From the NCBI GenBank assembly GCA_031254315.1, contig JAIRUQ010000063.1, forward strand, positions 1 through 41,381: DNA of 41,381 bases, read 5' to 3'. The position numbers were made by a program, and so were the translations under genes. Shown one piece after another: positions 40,256 to 41,381 of the stretch. The notes below the pieces were generated by a model, which was not told the origin of the DNA, ran no database searches, and worked only from the letters and a program-made list of their open reading frames with translations. Within the stretch, counting starts at the first letter, position 1. Every line of letters starts with the position of its first letter. The DNA is from Treponema sp. GTDB taxonomy: Bacteria; Spirochaetota; Spirochaetia; Treponematales; Breznakiellaceae.

Positions 40256-41381
40256 ATGAGTAAAAAGACTGCCCAAGGAAAAAAAGCTCCTCAAATCTTG
40301 GTATACGGTATTTTTATCATAATACTTGCGCTGGCATTTACCGCCTGTGATGACCTTTTTAGCATTGATAAATTTGACAATACCTTTAGACCGGATGACC
40401 AGAAAGGAAGCGGCGCTCCCGATAAGGATTTGCCGGAATCAAAAACAGATAACGCCGTCCCTGAGTACAGGAACATCACATGGAATCTGAATGGCGGCAC
40501 GGCTGATCCGCAGGAATATCCAACTCAAATTGTAAAGGGCGGAAAACTTGACGAACCGGTCAATAATCCGGTCAAATACTACTCTCAATTTATCGGATGG
40601 TATAGGGATTCGGAATTAAAATACGCGTATACATTCACCAATAGCCGTGTAAATGACAATCTGGCGCTATACGCGAAATGGGAAGCTATCGGAGTAACAA
40701 TCACCCCTCCTAAAGAAGGATCATGGAAACAATGGTCGCCTTCCTATAACAAGTCTTATAGTTACCTGATGGAAAAAAATTATAATGGAACGATTTTTTA
40801 CGCTAGCGGGGCGGTCTTTTCTGCCACAGTAAAGGACGCTGACGATCAGACGGTAATATGGAAAATCGAAGGGGAGAATGGAGAGGAACTTGATGACGGC
40901 ACAACAATCGATGACGGAACACTTTTTGTTGCCGCTCCTGACCACGGTAAAAAAGTTATCATAACGGCAACTTCCATGGCTGATGATAAAAAATTGGGAT
41001 ATATAAGCGTTATAGCGGTACAATGGTCACCGTCTGATTTTTCCGCATGGGGAAGCTACTGGACAAATAATGCCGGTTATTCACTGCAGTTTAACGTCAG
41101 TGCCACCGAAAACGATTATGATGACTATACTCTTCTTTTAAATGATAGCGATGAAGGTTTTATTCATCTCATGCGATTTTATTTTATACCGGCTATGAAT
41201 AGAAACAATGAATATGCGGACGAGTACATTACCGGTTATACCGTATATTCAACTTGGTCGTCATGCGCTCCTTACTCCTACCTCAGCCGCATTGGATTTT
41301 TAGCTGTATCGGAAGGTAAACAGACTCTTTATTTGGGGGAAGATACTTCTTCTTTTTACAATTTTGACAATGACGATTATA
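40256..41381 (+). CDS. Lipoprotein with an InlB B-repeat (partial)
   Basis: At least 375 aa, open at the window edge. After a basic N-terminus (SKKTAQGKKAPQ) the lipoprotein signal is YGIFIIILALAFTAC. An InlB B-repeat (Listeria-Bacteroides repeat, beta-grasp) spans about residues 75-145: ITWNLNGGTADPQEYPTQIV to FIGWYRDSELKYAYTFTN and LALYAKW. A beta-sandwich-like region follows (TVKDADDQTVIWKIEGENGE, KKVIITATSMADDKK), resembling bacterial Ig-like domains. It is a surface or periplasmic protein of unknown binding function. Confidence 0.88.
   Translation, partial: MSKKTAQGKKAPQILVYGIFIIILALAFTACDDLFSIDKFDNTFRPDDQKGSGAPDKDLPESKTDNAVPEYRNITWNLNGGTADPQEYPTQIVKGGKLDEPVNNPVKYYSQFIGWYRDSELKYAYTFTNSRVNDNLALYAKWEAIGVTITPPKEGSWKQWSPSYNKSYSYLMEKNYNGTIFYASGAVFSATVKDADDQTVIWKIEGENGEELDDGTTIDDGTLFVAAPDHGKKVIITATSMADDKKLGYISVIAVQWSPSDFSAWGSYWTNNAGYSLQFNVSATENDYDDYTLLLNDSDEGFIHLMRFYFIPAMNRNNEYADEYITGYTVYSTWSSCAPYSYLSRIGFLAVSEGKQTLYLGEDTSSFYNFDNDDY

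Overview
The window looks like chromosomal DNA of a treponeme-like spirochaete (Spirochaetota). The evidence is two adjacent FlaA-type periplasmic flagellar sheath protein genes, a compact division-and-cell-wall (dcw) cluster of the reduced treponemal type, several lipoproteins, and a class II aldolase gene next to flaA. The species cannot be named from the sequence alone. I saw no rRNA, tRNA, CRISPR array, transposase or prophage.

Layout. 1-7526 (minus strand) is the dcw operon mraZ-rsmH-ftsL-like-murF-mraY-ftsW-ftsQ-ftsA-(ftsZ, cut by the window edge), with nearly every junction overlapping. 7687-9307 (plus) holds an unnamed two-gene unit (small protein plus a PD-(D/E)XK-like/winged-helix protein) and a HicAB toxin-antitoxin pair. 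9553-14942 carries ptsI, two flaA genes, an unknown membrane-anchored protein and, divergently, fba. 15014-18101 has a radical SAM/SPASM protein, a membrane-anchored exported protein and a PBECR-like protein. 18515-22080 encodes a two-subunit ABC exporter. 22308-26986 holds a GerMN-like protein, a membrane protein, tpiA, an unknown cytoplasmic protein and two lipoproteins. 27061-28884 has a small protein, an Xre regulator and a DUF3782-like protein. 28911-31398 has pgk and gap. 31486-33308 has two nearly identical ankyrin genes and a probable second toxin-antitoxin pair. 33498-36873 has a metallo-beta-lactamase-fold hydrolase, a membrane protein, an orphan DbpA-type RNA-binding domain and a GH43 glycosidase. 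36963-40160 is an accessory island of small genes: a broken DUF4160 gene, DUF2442, a small membrane protein, an ankyrin lipoprotein, a DUF5104-like lipoprotein and a double-CXXCG (SitI6-like) immunity protein. 40256 to the end is a lipoprotein with an InlB-type repeat, cut by the window edge.

How the genes fit together. The dcw genes build septal peptidoglycan. PtsI, Fba, TpiA, Pgk and Gap give a sugar-uptake and glycolysis theme spread over separate transcription units. The FlaA pair coats the periplasmic flagella. The intergenic space is unusually rich in repeats: a 9-bp-period CGAAT family in six places, CAC(A)AAGG/CACGGAG arrays, and a GGCTAAAGCC hairpin element with compensatory changes between copies. 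Direct repeats made of gene 3' ends flank accessory genes in two places. Seven transcription units show a recognisable -10 hexamer exactly 6-7 nt before an ATG that has no Shine-Dalgarno sequence, which suggests frequent leaderless transcription.
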